Assembly (NCBI GenBank): GCA_009911035.1 | Contig: QXWO01000020.1 | Coordinates: 25,387 to 89,386, forward strand | From: Lachnospiraceae bacterium | GTDB taxonomy: Bacteria; Bacillota; Clostridia; Lachnospirales; Lachnospiraceae | Reading direction: 5' to 3' | DNA: 64,000 nt | Part shown: one piece after another, positions 62,792-64,000 of the stretch | How positions within the stretch are numbered: the first letter of the stretch is position 1 | Layout: every line of letters starts with the position of its first letter | Notes under the pieces: generated by a model | What the model saw: only the letters and a program-made list of their open reading frames with translations | Database searches by the model: none | Told to the model about the DNA's origin: nothing | Position numbers and translations under genes: made by a program

Positions 62792-63496
62792 ATGAGAATT
62801 GCATTGATGGTAATCAGACTTTTTTGGATAGCTCCTTATTATCTGCTTAGAATTTGGTGGTGTGGTATTAGCAGTAAGATTTCTTTTGAGGAATCTTTTC
62901 AGTTTATTAAGAAAGTAACGAAAAGGGCAAATCAAGCCGGCCGGGTAACGATTGAGACTTATGGAATAGAAAATATTCCGTCTGAGGATGGATTTATCTT
63001 TTTTCCCAATCATCAGGGGCTGTTTGATGTACTTGTGTTTCTGGATTCCTGCCCTAGGCCATTTGCTTTTGTTGCAAAGAAAGAAGCCAGTAATATTATT
63101 TTATTGAAACAGGTCATAAGAGCGCTGGGCGCGTACGCCATGGACAGAAACGACATTAAGCAGTCCATGAAAGTAATAATTGCAATGGCGGAAGATGTAA
63201 AGAAAGGAAAGAATTTTCTTATTTTTCCAGAAGGTACAAGAAGCAGAATGGGGAATCAGCTTTTGGAATTTAAGGGAGGAAGCTTTAAAAGTGCTACGAA
63301 AGCAAAATGCCCGATTGTACCCTGTGCATTGATTGATTCCTTTAAACCTTTTGATGAAAAATCTATCCGTCCGGTGACAGTCAGACTGGTTTATATGTCT
63401 CCTATTTATTATGAAGAATATAAAGATATGAAAACAGTCGAGATAGCGGAAGAAGTTAAAAGAAGAATAGAGGAAACAATAAGCAATTTTTCTTAA
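62792..63496 (+). CDS. 1-acyl-sn-glycerol-3-phosphate acyltransferase (PlsC-like)
   Basis: A 234-residue membrane acyltransferase with a short N-terminal anchor, the NHxxxxD catalytic motif at His74/Asp79 (NHQGLFD) and the acceptor-binding FPEGTRSR at 145-152. It makes phosphatidic acid from lysophosphatidic acid. Begins 15 bases after the fumarase beta stop, CAGGAG upstream. Last gene before tRNA-Ser. Confidence 0.9.
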   Translation: MRIALMVIRLFWIAPYYLLRIWWCGISSKISFEESFQFIKKVTKRANQAGRVTIETYGIENIPSEDGFIFFPNHQGLFDVLVFLDSCPRPFAFVAKKEASNIILLKQVIRALGAYAMDRNDIKQSMKVIIAMAEDVKKGKNFLIFPEGTRSRMGNQLLEFKGGSFKSATKAKCPIVPCALIDSFKPFDEKSIRPVTVRLVYMSPIYYEEYKDMKTVEIAEEVKRRIEETISNFS

Positions 63497-63504
63497 AAAA
63501 AGCA

Positions 63505-63533
63505 TTGACAAATAAATATAGCTTATGTATAAT
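63505..63533 (+). promoter_or_regulatory. Consensus sigma-A promoter for tRNA-Ser
   Basis: TTGACA (63505-63510), 17-bp spacer, TATAAT (63528-63533): a perfect consensus, 59 bp before the tRNA. A small hairpin (GCG/CGC with GAAA loop) at 63541-63556 lies in the leader. Confidence 0.9.
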
Positions 63534-63591
63534 AACATTTGCGTTACGAAAGTACGCAGTAAAATATTGGTAGCGGTGTAATTCAGATTTT

Positions 63592-63679
63592 GGAGAAATA
63601 CTCAAGAGGCTGAAGAGGCGCCCCTGCTAAGGGTGTAGGTCGTTCACGCGGCGCGAGGGTTCAAATCCCTCTTTCTCCG
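63592..63679 (+). tRNA. tRNA-Ser (GCT anticodon)
   Basis: An 88-base class II tRNA: acceptor GGAGAAA/TTTCTCC, anticodon loop CTGCTAA with anticodon GCT, a long variable arm and T arm GAGGG-TTCAAAT-CCCTC. CCA is not encoded. Confidence 0.96.
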
Positions 63680-63696
63680 TTTAGCTACCAATAAAA

Positions 63697-63730
63697 TGGA
63701 AGTATCCATTTTAGATACTTCCAAATTTTT
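63697..63730 (+). terminator. Terminator of tRNA-Ser
   Basis: TGGAAGTATC (63697-63706) pairs perfectly with GATACTTCCA (63714-63723) and is followed by AATTTTT. Confidence 0.88.
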
Positions 63731-63780
63731 GGCCTAAGGCCAAGCCTGACAATATGTGGGAAAGCGGAATAAAATTGTTG

Positions 63781-63809
63781 TTGACAAGCTTTGCTGACAA
63801 TGATATAAT
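63781..63809 (+). promoter_or_regulatory. Strong promoter P1 (probable rRNA operon)
   Basis: TTGACA (63781-63786), 17-bp spacer, TATAAT (63804-63809), perfect consensus. Confidence 0.9.
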
Positions 63810-63867
63810 AAAAATCCACCGCGTAGATGGCAGGTGAAAATTGGTAGTAAAAAATTTTAAAAAGGTC

Positions 63868-63896
63868 TTGACAGATGGTTGAGCTCATGATAATAT
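63868..63896 (+). promoter_or_regulatory. Strong promoter P2 (probable rRNA operon)
   Basis: TTGACA (63868-63873), 17-bp spacer, TAATAT (63891-63896); 87 bp after P1, the usual tandem arrangement of rRNA promoters. Confidence 0.85.
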
Positions 63897-63902
63897 ATCA
63901 GA

Positions 63903-64000
63903 GTTGCGTCTGAACAAGATAAGACAAAGCACCTTGACAAGTAAACAGCAATGCAGCCCTGAAAATTCAACAAGAATTTCAGAAAAGAAACGAACGAAGC
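63903..64000 (+). other. Probable rRNA operon leader (16S gene just beyond window)
   Basis: The tandem consensus promoters are followed by a non-coding A-rich leader with ACCTTGACAAGTAAACAG, which resembles conserved leader/spacer elements of clostridial rRNA operons, and GAAACGAACGAAGC at the window edge. No 16S 5' sequence is reached, so the assignment rests on promoters and leader style. Confidence 0.65.

Overview
The window looks like chromosome of a low-GC, motile, Gram-positive anaerobe of the Clostridia, most likely the family Lachnospiraceae. Supporting signs are strong Shine-Dalgarno sites and sigma-A promoters with 17-bp spacers, lipoprotein (not periplasmic) sugar-binding proteins, a Gram-positive Tad pilus without a secretin, class I two-subunit fumarase, BofA/YaaL-type sporulation-era genes, DUF4358/DUF6240/DUF6382 families, and tRNAs without an encoded CCA. 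Species cannot be named from the sequence alone. Almost all of the window is ordinary, tightly packed chromosome; I see no insertion sequence, prophage or CRISPR array.

Layout. 1-2.8 kb: 3' end of gyrA and a CPA2-type cation/proton antiporter. 2.9-20 kb: an L-arabinose region with a beta-helix carbohydrate-binding lipoprotein translationally coupled to araR, then araA, an FGGY ribulokinase, araD, a YesN/LytS-type two-component system, a YtfQ-YtfR-YtfT-YjfF-like sugar ABC transporter, a second orphan sugar-binding lipoprotein, and a diguanylate cyclase. 20-22.6 kb: DUF1538 membrane protein plus a tandem-PII protein. 22.6-28.4 kb: exonuclease III, a DUF4358 lipoprotein divergent from an MBOAT/SGNH-like O-acylation pair, a small conserved protein, murG and a TSCPD protein. 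28.6-41 kb: an unknown membrane protein, a chemoreceptor, DUF1624 protein, RlmI-like methyltransferase, ArsP_2-type exporter, tRNA-Lys, tatD, rsmA, a 951-residue TPR/pseudo-AAA protein and glgB. 41-46 kb: DUF6240 protein, flagellin, FliS, YaaL-like protein and BofA. 46-50.4 kb: an unusual EIIC-like permease with an N-terminal soluble domain, a TIM-barrel protein, a GntR/UTRA regulator and hisB. 50.8-59.8 kb: a complete Tad/Flp pilus operon (TadZ-like, CpaF, TadB, TadC, Flp, DUF5702, TadE-like, prepilin peptidase, TadE, DUF6382-FHA). 59.9-64 kb: flavodoxin-SCP2 fusion, HIT protein, two fumarase subunits, PlsC, tRNA-Ser, and tandem strong promoters with a leader that probably belongs to an rRNA operon whose 16S gene starts just outside the window.

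How the parts work together. The arabinose region can be read as one module: sensing at the surface (orphan binding protein plus LytS/YesN pair), import, isomerisation, phosphorylation and epimerisation to xylulose 5-phosphate, with AraR as the cytoplasmic repressor. Two 21-bp-spaced direct repeats upstream of the transporter are a good candidate for the response regulator's site. The most under-described loci are the EIIC-fusion/TIM-barrel locus with its dense palindromic control region, DUF1538 with its tandem PII partner, the degenerate AAA protein, and the Tad TadE-like protein carrying two tandem Y-H-x4-C...C-x2-C motifs.
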